Notes: generated by a model from the letters alone, not told the origin. 64,000 bases of DNA from Acidovorax_G lacteus (GCF_039540375.1 NZ_BAABEX010000007.1:372001-436000), one strand, 5' to 3'. Counted from the stretch's first letter, positions 43,802 to 52,663 are shown. Translations and numbers: made by a program.

Positions 43802-44437
43802 ATGTCTGCCTTGCGTCTCACGCCCCGCGCCCTGTACGAGGAAGTTGCCGAGCAACTGCGTCAGCGCATCTTCCGCCGCGAGCTGGAGCCCGGCAGCTGG
43901 ATCGACGAACTCAAGATTGCCGAGGAATTCGGCATCAGCCGCACGCCGCTGCGCGAGGCGCTGAAGGTGCTGGCCGCCGAAGGCCTGGTCACGATGAAGG
44001 TGCGCCGCGGCGCCTACGTGACCGAGATGAGCGAAAAAGACCTGCGCGACGTATACCACCTGCTCTCGCTGCTCGAGAGCGACGCCGCCGGCGTGGTGGC
44101 CGAGCGCGCCACGCCCGCGCAGCGCCAGCAACTGGCTGCGCTGCACGAAGAACTGCGCACGGCCGTGGGGGAGCGCGACCGCTTCTTCGCGGTCAACGAG
44201 CGCTTTCACATGATGCTGCTGGAGATGGCCGACAACCGCTGGCGCAGTCAGATGGTGGCCGACCTGCGCAAGGTGATGAAGCTCAACCGCCACAACTCCC
44301 TGCTCAAGCAGGGCCGCATTGAGGACTCACTGCGCGAGCACGAGGCCATCATGCAGGCGCTGCTGGCAGCGGATGCACCGGCCACCATTGCCGCCATGCG
44401 CGCGCACTTCGCGCACGGCCTCGAGGCCGCGCACTGA
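43802..44437 (+). CDS. GntR-family (FadR/VanR-like FCD) regulator of propionate genes
   Basis: This 211-residue protein has an N-terminal winged helix (about 10-75: RALYEEVAEQLRQRIFRRELEPGSWIDELKIAEEFGISRTPLREALKVLAAEGLVTMKVRRGAYV). A helical FCD effector domain follows, with the metal/ligand residues of the family in RFHMMLLEMADNRWRSQMV. It is divergent from the methylmalonyl-CoA mutase gene (154 bp between starts) and probably controls the operon in response to a propionate metabolite (inference). Confidence 0.85.
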   Translation: MSALRLTPRALYEEVAEQLRQRIFRRELEPGSWIDELKIAEEFGISRTPLREALKVLAAEGLVTMKVRRGAYVTEMSEKDLRDVYHLLSLLESDAAGVVAERATPAQRQQLAALHEELRTAVGERDRFFAVNERFHMMLLEMADNRWRSQMVADLRKVMKLNRHNSLLKQGRIEDSLREHEAIMQALLAADAPATIAAMRAHFAHGLEAAH

Positions 44438-44532
44438 CGCCCCACGGCTGGGCCGCACACAACAGGCGTCGCACCGGCCACACACCGAAACCGCCGCGCA
44501 GGCCCACGCAGGGCCTGGCATCGCCGCAAGGC

Positions 44533-45228
44533 CTACATGCCCAGCGATTTGAGGAGTGCGTCCGTGTCCGAATCGCCCGCGGGGGCGGCAGCGGGTGCCG
44601 CGGGGGCCGCACCTGGTTCCGCAGCCTCGGCAATCAGCTTGTCGGGGTCGGGCACTTCCTGGGGTTCAAAGTCGTAGAGCTTGATGAACTGGGTGCGGTC
44701 AATGGCCAGTTCCAGGTAGAAGATGTTGTTCGAGCCGGTGTAGAACGACACGCGCCGCGCCTCGGGCTGGTCGAGGTTGGCATCCACGCTTAGCATGACC
44801 TGCTTGTTCAGCACCAGCATCTTGGGCTGGTTCTGCGTGATATGGGTCTGCAGTTCGCGGCGCACCTTGCCGGTGAAGTCACCCACCACCTGGTTCATGA
44901 GCTCGCCCATCACGTTGCTGACCTCGTCGGCCGTGAAGGACGTGGCGAGGTCTTCGCGCGACATGCCCATGTTGAGCAGGTAGTTCTCGTACAGCTCCAT
45001 GGCCGCCTGGGCGGTGAAATTGATGATCACGAGCCCGGAAAAGCCGCCGTCAAACAGCACGAAGCAGCCAATGTCGGGCTTCAGGCAGGTCTTGCTGATG
45101 CGCTGGACCATGCCGGAATAGTGGATGGGGGTGTGCGTGGCCACCGTGAGCACCCGGGTGACGGAATTGCACAGGCTGATGAGCACGTCTTCGGTGCCGA
45201 AGACAACATTGTCGGAAGTGGCCGTCAT
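44533..45228 (-). CDS. DUF3334 protein with CheC/CheX-like motif
   Basis: This 231-residue protein begins near DNVVFGTEDVLISLCNSVTRVLTVA. The middle has FVLFDGGFSGLVIINFTAQAAMELYENYLLNMGM and a helix with Glu109 and Asn112, followed 23 residues later by Pro135 (E-x2-N-x22-P, the signature of CheC/CheX/FliY phosphatases). The end is Ala-rich with a DTDALLKSLGM tail, like the C-terminal peptides of some chemotaxis proteins. DUF3334 has no established function known to me; a role in CheY-phosphate removal is a hypothesis. The ATG at 45228 has AGGA close upstream. Confidence 0.75.
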   Translation of the reverse strand: MTATSDNVVFGTEDVLISLCNSVTRVLTVATHTPIHYSGMVQRISKTCLKPDIGCFVLFDGGFSGLVIINFTAQAAMELYENYLLNMGMSREDLATSFTADEVSNVMGELMNQVVGDFTGKVRRELQTHITQNQPKMLVLNKQVMLSVDANLDQPEARRVSFYTGSNNIFYLELAIDRTQFIKLYDFEPQEVPDPDKLIAEAAEPGAAPAAPAAAPAGDSDTDALLKSLGM

Positions 45229-45501
45229 GGTCGGTCCTGCAATCACGTAACGAAAGGTACCCATAGCATAGGGGACGATGACGCCTCGCAGGACGAGGGC
45301 TTGCCCTTGCTCCCCACAGCGCACATACAAAGCACTGAACGTGTGCACGGCGCGCGACAACCAGAGCCCGAGCATGGCGCTCGTCCACTGGTACGCATGA
45401 GTACCAGCTGTCGTATGATGCCGGGCTCACCCGGCCTTCAGGCCGCCGCATCCCCGCTACAGCCCGCATCCGCAGGCGCTTCGATTGCCCGTTCGGCCCC
45501 G

Positions 45502-47337
45502 ATGACTGCACAGCCCACTTCCCTGCCCGACTCCGTTCAGACCTTGCCCCAGCTCTGGCAGCACCGCGTTGCGCACACACCGCAAGCGGCTGCCTACCGC
45601 GCCTGGGATGTTGCAGGCGGGCAATGGCGCACCCTGACCTGGGCCGAGGCCGATGCGCGCCGCACACAGTGGCGCCGGGCCCTGGCGGCGCTCGGGCTGC
45701 CGCGCCAGTCGCGCGTGGCGATCCTGCTGCCCAACGGACTCGATGCGCTGTGCGCCGACCAGGCCACGCTGGCAGAGGCCTGCGTGCCCGTGCCTCTGCA
45801 CGCCATCGACAACCCTGGCAGCATCGCCTACATCCTGCAAGACTGCGAGGCCAGCGTGCTCATCGTGGGCAACGCCGCTCAGTGGGAGCACATCTGCGCT
45901 GTGGGCACTCCGCTGCCTGCGCTGCGGGCTGTGGTGGTCACACAGGAGCCGGTGCCAACGGCAGACGGAGCCGTTCCGCACCGCTGGGCGCTGGCCGACT
46001 GGCTGCAGGCTGGTGCCACGCCAGACACCGCCCCGGCCGCAGAGCCCCAGGCCGAAGACCTGGCGGCCATCGTCTACACCTCGGGCACGACGGGCAAACC
46101 CAAGGGCGTGATGCTCACACACCGCAACGTGGTGAGCGACGTACGCGCCGTGCTGGGGCGCGTGCAGCCTGTGGCCGACGACGTATTCCTGTCGTTCCTG
46201 CCGCTGTCGCACACTTTTGAGCGCACCGCGGGTTACTACCTGCCGATCGCCGCGGGCAGCTGCGTGGCCTACGCGCGTTCGGTGGCGCAACTGGCCGAAG
46301 ACCTGCAGACCGTGCGGCCCACGGTGCTGATCTCCGTGCCCCGCATTTATGAACGTATTTACGCCAAGCTGCAGGAGCGTCTGGGCGGCGCAGGCTGGAA
46401 ACAGCAGCTGTTTGAGGCCGCGCAGCACAAGGGCTGGCGGCGCTTTTGCGCCGCGCAGGGCCTGCCTGCACCCATGCCGCAGGCCCCCATGGGCTTGATG
46501 GGCGCCCTGCCCTGGCCGCTGCTGCGCGCGCTGGTGGCCCGGCCCCTGCTGGCACAACTGGGCGGTCGGGTGCGCGTGGCTGTGAGCGGCGGCGCGGCAC
46601 TTTCACCCACCATCGCGCGCTGCTTTCTGGGCCTGGGCCTGCCGCTGGTGCAGGGCTACGGCATGACCGAAACCGCCCCCGTGGTGGCGGTGAACGCACT
46701 GGACGACAACCACCCGGCCACCGTGGGCCGCCCGCTGCCAGGCATCGAAGTGCGCCTAGGCGATCTGGACGAACTGCAGATCCGCGGCCCGGTGGTCATG
46801 AAGGGCTACTGGAAACGCCCCGACGACACGGCCCGCATCCTGTCGGCCGACGGATGGCTCTCCACCGGCGACCAGGCCGACCTGACGGGCGGACGCATCC
46901 GCATCAAAGGCCGCATCAAGGAAATCATCGTCACCTCGACGGGCGAGAAAGTACCCCCAGGCGATCTGGAGCTGGCGCTGCAGGCCGACCCGTTGCTTGC
47001 GCAGACCTTCGTGATCGGCGAGCACAAGCCCTTCATCGCCTGCATTGCCGTGGTGGCGCCCGACGAATGGAAGCGCCTGGCCGCCGATCTGGGCCTGCCC
47101 GATGGCGACGATGCGAGCCTGAACCACCCGGCCGTGCACCGGGCGGTGCTGGCGCGCATCGAAAAGCGCACCGCCCACTTCGCGCGATACGCGGTGCCGC
47201 GGGCGGTGTACCTCACGCGTGAGGCATGGACCATCGAAAACACCCTGCTCACGCCCACGCTCAAGCTCAAGCGCCTGAACCTGCTCGCACACTTCGCGCC
47301 AGCCATCGAGGCCCTCTACCGCAAGCCTGGCGGCTGA
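45502..47337 (+). CDS. Long-chain fatty-acid-CoA ligase-like AMP-forming synthetase
   Basis: This 611-residue protein has the ANL-superfamily layout. The P-loop is IVYTSGTTGKPKGVMLTHRNVVSDV, then LSFLPLSHTFERTAGYYLP, VQGYGMTETAPVV (ATP-binding), the GWLSTGDQADL motif and the C-terminal hinge RIKGRIKEIIVTSTGEKVPP. Such enzymes join CoA to a carboxylic acid through an acyl-AMP. Long-chain fatty acid is the likely substrate because of the RPTVLISVPRIYERIYAKL block. Starts further upstream are open but without similarity. An acyltransferase gene follows on the opposite strand. Confidence 0.88.
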   Translation: MTAQPTSLPDSVQTLPQLWQHRVAHTPQAAAYRAWDVAGGQWRTLTWAEADARRTQWRRALAALGLPRQSRVAILLPNGLDALCADQATLAEACVPVPLHAIDNPGSIAYILQDCEASVLIVGNAAQWEHICAVGTPLPALRAVVVTQEPVPTADGAVPHRWALADWLQAGATPDTAPAAEPQAEDLAAIVYTSGTTGKPKGVMLTHRNVVSDVRAVLGRVQPVADDVFLSFLPLSHTFERTAGYYLPIAAGSCVAYARSVAQLAEDLQTVRPTVLISVPRIYERIYAKLQERLGGAGWKQQLFEAAQHKGWRRFCAAQGLPAPMPQAPMGLMGALPWPLLRALVARPLLAQLGGRVRVAVSGGAALSPTIARCFLGLGLPLVQGYGMTETAPVVAVNALDDNHPATVGRPLPGIEVRLGDLDELQIRGPVVMKGYWKRPDDTARILSADGWLSTGDQADLTGGRIRIKGRIKEIIVTSTGEKVPPGDLELALQADPLLAQTFVIGEHKPFIACIAVVAPDEWKRLAADLGLPDGDDASLNHPAVHRAVLARIEKRTAHFARYAVPRAVYLTREAWTIENTLLTPTLKLKRLNLLAHFAPAIEALYRKPGG

Positions 47338-47361
47338 CACGGGCCCGCCGCAGGGGGGCCT

Positions 47362-47949
47362 TCAGGCCTCGAACTGTGTCGGATTCTTGCCCTGGATGGG
47401 CGCGTAAAACGCCTTGATGCGGGCCATGTCGGCCTCCACATCGCCCGTGGGCACAAATACCGGCCCCAGGCCACCGACCTTGCGACCATAGTCGACAAAG
47501 GCCAGCACGATGGGCACGCCAGCCTGCTGGGCGATGTAGTAAAAACCTGTTTTCCAGTGCCGCGTTTTGCCACGCGTGCCTTCAGGCGGCACGATGAGCT
47601 GCATCGGCCCCTGGGCGTCGCGCATGGCCTGGGCCGACGATGCCACCAGGTTGTTGGCCTGGCTGCGGTTGACCGGAATGCCCCCGAGCCAGCGCATGAT
47701 GCCGCCAAACGGCGCATTGAACAGGCTGTGCTTGCCCATCCAGTACACGCGCAGCCGCAGTGAAAACGCCAGCATCAGCGTGTAGGGCAGGTCCCAGTTG
47801 CTGGTATGCGGTGCGGCAATCAGCACGCTTTTTTGCGCGCCTTCGGGCAGGCTGCCTTCGACCTTCCAGCCGGTGATGCGCAGGGTGATGCGGGAAAAGG
47901 CGCGCAGCAGCGTGTTCACGCCGGGCGTGTCGAAAATGGTGTGGTGCAT
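47362..47949 (-). CDS. PlsC-like lysophospholipid acyltransferase
   Basis: This 195-residue protein has an N-terminal hydrophobic stretch and the acyltransferase motif HX4D as HTSNWD (about residues 47-52). FGGIMRWLGGIPVNRS, PPEGTRGKTRHWKTGFYYIA and VPIVLAFVDYGRK follow. Together these are the four PlsC blocks; the enzyme attaches an acyl chain to lysophosphatidate or a related acceptor. At 195 residues it is short compared with PlsC proper (about 240). It converges with the acyl-CoA ligase (24 bp between stops), a chemically sensible pairing. Confidence 0.8.
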   Translation of the reverse strand: MHHTIFDTPGVNTLLRAFSRITLRITGWKVEGSLPEGAQKSVLIAAPHTSNWDLPYTLMLAFSLRLRVYWMGKHSLFNAPFGGIMRWLGGIPVNRSQANNLVASSAQAMRDAQGPMQLIVPPEGTRGKTRHWKTGFYYIAQQAGVPIVLAFVDYGRKVGGLGPVFVPTGDVEADMARIKAFYAPIQGKNPTQFEA

Positions 47950-48165
47950 GGGAGCAGAAAGACCGGGCGGGCTGGAGCGGCAGCGCCCCCACCCTGCGCA
48001 TGGCGCGCTGTGACGGGGAATACAGGGCGCGAGTATCGCCGATCGGCCCTCAAAACCCTTGACACAGCGCAAGCAGCCCTGCGCCACCCCGGGAGATGCG
48101 CCCCCCACCGCCCACCCCAGGCACAGCAACCCCGGCCCGCCCGGGTTCTCGGGGCTGCCCCGCGC

Positions 48166-49341
48166 TCAGGCCAGCGCCGCGGTGGCGGGCACCGGCTGTT
48201 GGGCCAGAGTTGCGGCGTCGCTTCCGTACACGCGACCGAAGCGGTTGCCCAGAAAGTCGGCCAAGGCCACCTGCTCCTGCCCCACAAAGCCCGCCTGCGG
48301 CAGGCGGCCCTGCACCATCAGATCAAGCGCCGCACAGATGCCCGCAGCCGTGGTGCGCTGGATGGCGCTGAGCGTCTGCCCGGCCAGCGTGGTGCCCAGA
48401 ATGCGCGCCGAGTGCGACTCTTCCACCAGCCGACCGCCGCGCAGCCCGGTGGCGCTGACAAAGACCACGATCACGTCCTGCTGGGTGCTGGGAATGGCCG
48501 TCTCGAAGATGTCTTGGAGCAGGTCGCGCCGCTCGCGCAGCCGCAGGTCGTTGAGCAGCAGGCGCAGCACCGCGCAGTGCCCCGGGTAACGGATGGACTT
48601 GTAGTCCACCTGCCGGGCGCGGCCGGCCAGGGTGTCGGTCAGCGTGCCCAGCCCGCCCGAGGTGTTGAAGGCCTCGTACTCCACGCCGTCGAGCACAAAG
48701 GTTTCCAGGCCTTCCAGCGGGGCCACCAGGGTGCGCTCGCCATCGACGATGGCCTCGCAAGGGTTGCAGTATTCGTTGATCAGGCCCTCGGTGCTCCAGG
48801 TCAGGTTGTAGCGCAGCGCGCCCTGCGGGTAGCGCGGGAGCGCCCCAACGCGCATGCGCAAGGTGTGTAGCGTGTCAAACCGGGCGGCCAGCGCATGGCC
48901 CACGATGCCGATGAAGCCGGGCGCCAGGCCGCACTGGGGCATGAGCACGCTGCGCGCGCTTTCGCCCAGGCGGCGGATCGCCTGCGTGCTGCGCACGTCC
49001 TCGGTCAGGTCGAAGTAATGCACGCCTGCGGCCGCGCACCAGGTGGCCACGTCCACCGCGCAATGAAACGGCAGCGCATTCAGCACGGCAAAGCTGCCGA
49101 CCAGGGCCGCCTGCAGACGCTCCACATCCGGGGTGTGCACGGCCGCAATGCCGAGTGCAGCCAATTCGGCCACACGGGCCGGGTCGCGGTCGGCCACGCG
49201 CACGGTGTAGTCGCCGCTGGGCTGCAGCATCAGCGCCATGGCCAGGCCAATATGGCCTGCGCCCAGGATGGTGATGGGCAGGCGCTGACCGCAGGCGGGC
49301 GTGGCGGGGGTCAGCACGGTGGTGGGGATGGGGGCGTTCAT
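48166..49341 (-). CDS. Saccharopine dehydrogenase-family NAD(P)-binding enzyme
   Basis: This 391-residue protein starts with a Rossmann motif LPITILGAGHIGLAMALML (about 21-39), then a middle domain with VHYFDLTEDVRSTQAIRRLGESARS, APGFIGIVGHALAARFD, and a C-terminal catalytic region containing NTSGGLGTLTDTLAGRARQVDYKSIRYPGHC. It matches lysine 6-dehydrogenase/saccharopine reductase relatives. The exact substrate is uncertain; lysine or a related amino acid is likely because a divergent Lrp regulator gene shares the intergenic region. AGGAG is 6 bp before the ATG. Confidence 0.83.
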   Translation of the reverse strand: MNAPIPTTVLTPATPACGQRLPITILGAGHIGLAMALMLQPSGDYTVRVADRDPARVAELAALGIAAVHTPDVERLQAALVGSFAVLNALPFHCAVDVATWCAAAGVHYFDLTEDVRSTQAIRRLGESARSVLMPQCGLAPGFIGIVGHALAARFDTLHTLRMRVGALPRYPQGALRYNLTWSTEGLINEYCNPCEAIVDGERTLVAPLEGLETFVLDGVEYEAFNTSGGLGTLTDTLAGRARQVDYKSIRYPGHCAVLRLLLNDLRLRERRDLLQDIFETAIPSTQQDVIVVFVSATGLRGGRLVEESHSARILGTTLAGQTLSAIQRTTAAGICAALDLMVQGRLPQAGFVGQEQVALADFLGNRFGRVYGSDAATLAQQPVPATAALA

Positions 49342-49479
49342 GGCGGTCTCCTGAGCATCTAAAAGGCGGTGGTCATCGCAGCACCTGCACAGGCGCTTGG
49401 CCTGTGCGCTGGGTGCATCGATGCTAGGGCTGGGCAATGTCAATGTGTAGCCACAAATTCGTCGATAAAACCCTCTGAC

Positions 49480-49496
49480 TTCGCCATAATGACGAA
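49480..49496. promoter_or_regulatory. Candidate Lrp operator
   Basis: A 17-bp near-perfect palindrome, TTCGCCATAATGACGAA (seven of eight pairs match), is centred 35 bp upstream of the Lrp start, inside the divergent promoter region. A second ATTCGTC half-site lies at 49457-49463. Confidence 0.55.
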
Positions 49497-49523
49497 ATCT
49501 CCTGCCACTCTGCACATGGCACC

Positions 49524-49979
49524 ATGGACACCCCCAACCTGGACGACACCGACCGCCACTTGCTGGCCTTGTTGCAGGCCAATGCCCGCGAGGGTACGGC
49601 GCAGCTCGCCCGCCGCCTGGGGCTGGCACGCACCACCGTGGTGGCGCGCATTGCGCGGCTGGAACGCCAGGGCGTGATTGCCGGCTACGGCGTGCGCATG
49701 GGCGCGCGCATGGACCAGGGCACGGTGCGGGCCTGGTGCTCGCTGAGCGTGCTCCCACGCACGGCCCCGATGGTGCTGCGCGCGCTCGACGCCATGCCCG
49801 AGGTGGAGGAGGTATCGGCCGTAAGCGGCGCGTTCGACTACCTGGTGTTCTTGCGCTGCGCGTCGCACGAGCAGCTTGATGCGCTGCTCGACCGCGTGGG
49901 CCAGATCGAGGGCGTGCACCAGACGCAGACCAGCATCGTGCTCAGCCGCAAGATCGACCGGCGCAGCGTGGCTGCCTGA
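49524..49979 (+). CDS. Lrp/AsnC-family transcriptional regulator
   Basis: This 151-residue protein has an N-terminal helix-turn-helix (about 5-60: LDDTDRHLLALLQANAREGTAQLARRLGLARTTVVARIARLERQGVIAGYGV). The RAM ligand-binding domain follows (AMPEVEEVSAVSGAFDYLVFLRCASHEQLDALLDRVGQIEGVHQTQTSIVL). Such regulators bind amino acids and form octamers. It is divergent from the saccharopine-dehydrogenase-family gene with a palindrome between them, so it probably controls that gene. A copy of the dispersed repeat follows. Confidence 0.9.
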   Translation: MDTPNLDDTDRHLLALLQANAREGTAQLARRLGLARTTVVARIARLERQGVIAGYGVRMGARMDQGTVRAWCSLSVLPRTAPMVLRALDAMPEVEEVSAVSGAFDYLVFLRCASHEQLDALLDRVGQIEGVHQTQTSIVLSRKIDRRSVAA

Positions 49980-50011
49980 GTGGTCGAGCACCGAAATGCT
50001 ATCTTTTTGAT

Positions 50012-50045
50012 AGCTGCTCGCGCTTGAATTTGAAGCACAAACAGC
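50012..50045 (+). repeat. Dispersed palindromic element, copy 7
   Basis: The core AGCTGCTCGCGCTTGAA, then TTGAAGCACAAACAGC has diverged from the consensus but keeps the stem. The left flank is TATCTTTTTGAT. It begins 33 bp after the lrp stop and precedes dus. Confidence 0.78.
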
Positions 50046-50164
50046 CGATTTGACCTTAGGCCGCTGACGCGCTGCAGGCGAACCCCGAAAGAGCCCGCGT
50101 GGGATAATCAGCGGCTTTCCCGCGGGCCCACCGTCGTCGGCCCGCCCTCATCCGCCTGCCCGCC

Positions 50165-51244
50165 GTGACGCCACCCTCCCCGTCCCCAGCCCCGTTCAGC
50201 CCCTGGCGCCTGTCTGTTGCGCCCATGATGGACTGGACCGACCGCCACTGCCGCTACCTGCACCGGCTGCTGTCGCGCCACACCCTGCTCTACACCGAGA
50301 TGGTGAACGCGGGCGGCATTCTGTATGGCGGCACCGAGCGGCACCTGCGCTACAACGCCGAAGAGCACCCGGTGGCGCTGCAACTGGGCGGCAACGAGCC
50401 CGACAAGCTCGCCGAAGCCGCGCGCCTGGGCGTGCAATGGGGCTACGACGAGGTCAACCTCAACTGCGGCTGCCCGAGCGACCGCGTGCAGCGCGGCGCG
50501 TTTGGCGCGAGCCTGATGAAGGCCCCCGCGCAGGTGGCCGATTGCGTCAAGGCCATGCGCGACGCGGTGGGCGACGCCGTGCCCGTGACCGTCAAGCACC
50601 GCATCGGCATCGACCAGGTCGAGGAATACGCGTTTGTACGCGACTTCGTCGGCACCGTGGCCGAGGCCGGTTGCCGCGTGTTCATCGTGCATGCGCGCAA
50701 CGCCTGGCTGCAGGGTCTGTCGCCAAAGGAAAACCGCGAAATCCCCCCGCTGCGCTACGAAGTCGTGCACCGGCTCAAGGCCGAGTTTCCGCAGCTCACC
50801 ATCGCCATCAACGGCGGCATCCGCACCGACGCGGTGGTGCACGAGCAGCTCGCGCAGCTCGATGGCGTGATGATCGGCCGCGAGGCTTACCACAACCCCT
50901 GGTGGCTGACCGGCTGGGACGCGGCCTTTTTTGGCGATACCCGTGGCCCGGACCTGACCCGCGAATCGGTCGAAGAAGCCATGGTGGCCTACATGGAGCG
51001 CGAGGCCGCCGCCCACGGCACCGGCTGGTACGCGATTGCGCGCCACATGCTGGGCCTGCGCAACGGCCTGCCGGGTGCGCGCCGCTGGCGCCAGGTATGG
51101 AGCGACCACCGCCTCAAAGACACGCCGCCGCGCGAGGTGATGGCGCTGGCCCGGGCGCATGCCCCAGCGGCCGATGCCGGGACCGATGCGGATTCCGACG
51201 TTGGCCGCGCAGGCACCCCGCCCATTGCCGCCACCGCGGCCTGA
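50165..51244 (+). CDS. dusA: tRNA-dihydrouridine synthase, DusA-like
   Basis: This 359-residue FMN enzyme reduces uridine in tRNA to dihydrouridine. DusA hallmarks are VAPMMDWTDRHCRYLHRLLS (about 18-37), LQLGGNEP, NLNCGCPSDRVQRGAFGASLM with the catalytic Cys, VTVKHRIGID, IVHARNAWLQGLSPKENREIPPL and INGGIRTDAVV. The start is a GTG at 50165; ATG 50225 would remove the front of the conserved region's lead-in. A gene encoding the SAS-type alarmone synthetase follows 41 bp downstream, in the same direction. Confidence 0.9.
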   Translation: MTPPSPSPAPFSPWRLSVAPMMDWTDRHCRYLHRLLSRHTLLYTEMVNAGGILYGGTERHLRYNAEEHPVALQLGGNEPDKLAEAARLGVQWGYDEVNLNCGCPSDRVQRGAFGASLMKAPAQVADCVKAMRDAVGDAVPVTVKHRIGIDQVEEYAFVRDFVGTVAEAGCRVFIVHARNAWLQGLSPKENREIPPLRYEVVHRLKAEFPQLTIAINGGIRTDAVVHEQLAQLDGVMIGREAYHNPWWLTGWDAAFFGDTRGPDLTRESVEEAMVAYMEREAAAHGTGWYAIARHMLGLRNGLPGARRWRQVWSDHRLKDTPPREVMALARAHAPAADAGTDADSDVGRAGTPPIAATAA

Positions 51245-51285
51245 AAACCGCCAACCCGCCGGCCCATCCGGCGTAGGATGCGCGC

Positions 51286-52407
51286 ATGCCTTCCCTGGAC
51301 TTTGACGCCGAAGCGCGGCGCTTTCGCAGCCTCTACACCCAGCAGCAGGCCGCCTGGCAGGCGGTGTGCGACGAACTCGTTCGCACCGTGCAGGCCTGCG
51401 TCGCGCAGGTGCCGGGCCTGGAGATCGCCAAGGTGGAGGGCCGCGTCAAAGACGGCGAAGAAAGCGTGCGCAAGTTCGTACGCAAATACCGCGCGGCGCT
51501 GGAAGAAGCCCAGACCCCGTATGAGATTGCCGACCACATCACCGACCTGATCGGTGTGCGCGTGGTCTGCCTGTACGAAGACGAGCTGGAAAAAGTGGCT
51601 GAGTCCTTGCGAGCGCAGTTTGCGCTGGTGGACGTAACCGACAAAGTCGCCGCCATCGAGAGCACCGAAGGATCGTTTGGGTACAAGGGCCTGCACCTGG
51701 ACTTGCGCCTGCCCGCGGTGCCGCAGGAATCAACGGCCTGGGCGGCCTGGGGCACGCGCCCGTTCGAGCTGCAGGTGCGCACCATCACCCAGGACGCGTG
51801 GAGCGTGCTGGACCACCGCATCAAGTACAAGAAGTCGATTCCCGGGCCGCTCAAGCGCCGCATCAACGTGCTGGCAGCGCTGTTCGAGCTGGCCGACCGC
51901 GAGTTCCGCCAGATCCGCGACGCCACCATGGCCGAGCTACTGCAAGCGCCCGACGAAACCGCAGAGCCGCAGCCCGACCCGGCAGCCCCTGACGCACCGG
52001 CCACGGCCGCCCCGGCCAGCGGCCCGGCGCTCAACGCGTTCACCTTCCTCAAGATCGCGCAGCACTTCTTCCGGGAGTTCGACTTCGAGCCCCGCAAGGT
52101 GGACCTGTTCGTGGACGAAATCCAGCAATGGTCGCCCGGGCTGACCCGCGCCCGCTTCAATGGCCTGCTGCGCAACACGCTGGGCACCATCAAACGCTAC
52201 CGCCAGCACTACGAAGACGCGCACCCGGGCAGCAGCTTCAACCCGTTCACGGTGATCCGCCACTGCCTGTACCTGAGCGACCGGCAGACCTTCCGGCCCG
52301 CGCTGCGCAATGCCGCACGCGAGGCGTTCGAAGCCTGGCTGGCCAGCGAAGCCGCATCTGCTGCATCGGCTGCCGCTGCCAACCCGGGGGCAACGCCCGA
52401 TCGCTGA
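51286..52407 (+). CDS. Single-domain (p)ppGpp synthetase (small alarmone synthetase-like)
   Basis: This 373-residue protein has a RelA/SpoT synthetase domain at about 20-215 with no HD hydrolase domain. Catalytic features are present: GRVKDGEESVRKFVRKY (Arg53, Lys55), DLIGVRVVCLYEDELEK, STEGSFGYKGLHLDLRL and FELQVRTITQDAWSVLDHRIKYK. A Pro/Ala linker (about 220-247) joins an unknown, conserved-looking C-terminal domain (about 248-365: FTFLKIAQHFFREFDFEPRKVDLFVDE). It transfers pyrophosphate from ATP to GTP or GDP. The C-terminal domain is longer than in known small alarmone synthetases and may be regulatory. Confidence 0.85.
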   Translation: MPSLDFDAEARRFRSLYTQQQAAWQAVCDELVRTVQACVAQVPGLEIAKVEGRVKDGEESVRKFVRKYRAALEEAQTPYEIADHITDLIGVRVVCLYEDELEKVAESLRAQFALVDVTDKVAAIESTEGSFGYKGLHLDLRLPAVPQESTAWAAWGTRPFELQVRTITQDAWSVLDHRIKYKKSIPGPLKRRINVLAALFELADREFRQIRDATMAELLQAPDETAEPQPDPAAPDAPATAAPASGPALNAFTFLKIAQHFFREFDFEPRKVDLFVDEIQQWSPGLTRARFNGLLRNTLGTIKRYRQHYEDAHPGSSFNPFTVIRHCLYLSDRQTFRPALRNAAREAFEAWLASEAASAASAAAANPGATPDR

Positions 52408-52481
52408 GCCGCCGCCCGCCGACGGCTGCCGCCTGGGCGGGTGAGCGGAGATCATGTAGCGGCAATGTGGTTCAAATCGGC

Positions 52482-52513
52482 GGCTCGTGCTTTTCAATCA
52501 AGCACGAGCAGCT
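52482..52513 (-). repeat. Dispersed palindromic element, copy 8 (inverted)
   Basis: The core in inverted orientation is GGCTCGTGCTT, loop TTCAATC, AAGCACGAGCAGCT, followed by ATCAAATCAGTAGC. It begins 75 bp after the alarmone-synthetase stop, before phaZ. Confidence 0.85.
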
Positions 52514-52628
52514 ATCAAATCAGTAGCAAATGAACAGAGATGCCGCCGCCCGCGCGAGTGGCACCGGCTGTCGCAGACGCGACTCGCGATTGGTGGAATT
52601 CCTCCATGCGCGTGCGGGCATCTGCTGC

Positions 52629-52643
52629 TATATTGCACTGCAA
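52629..52643 (+). promoter_or_regulatory. Candidate promoter/PhaR-type operator of phaZ
   Basis: TATATT (52629-52634) resembles a -10 box, and it overlaps the palindrome TTGCACTGCAA (52633-52643). TGC-rich palindromes of this kind are targets of PhaR regulators in PHA-storing bacteria. It lies 21 bp before the phaZ start. No convincing -35 box was seen. Confidence 0.35.
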
Positions 52644-52663
52644 CAAAAGCGGAGTCTTGCCCC

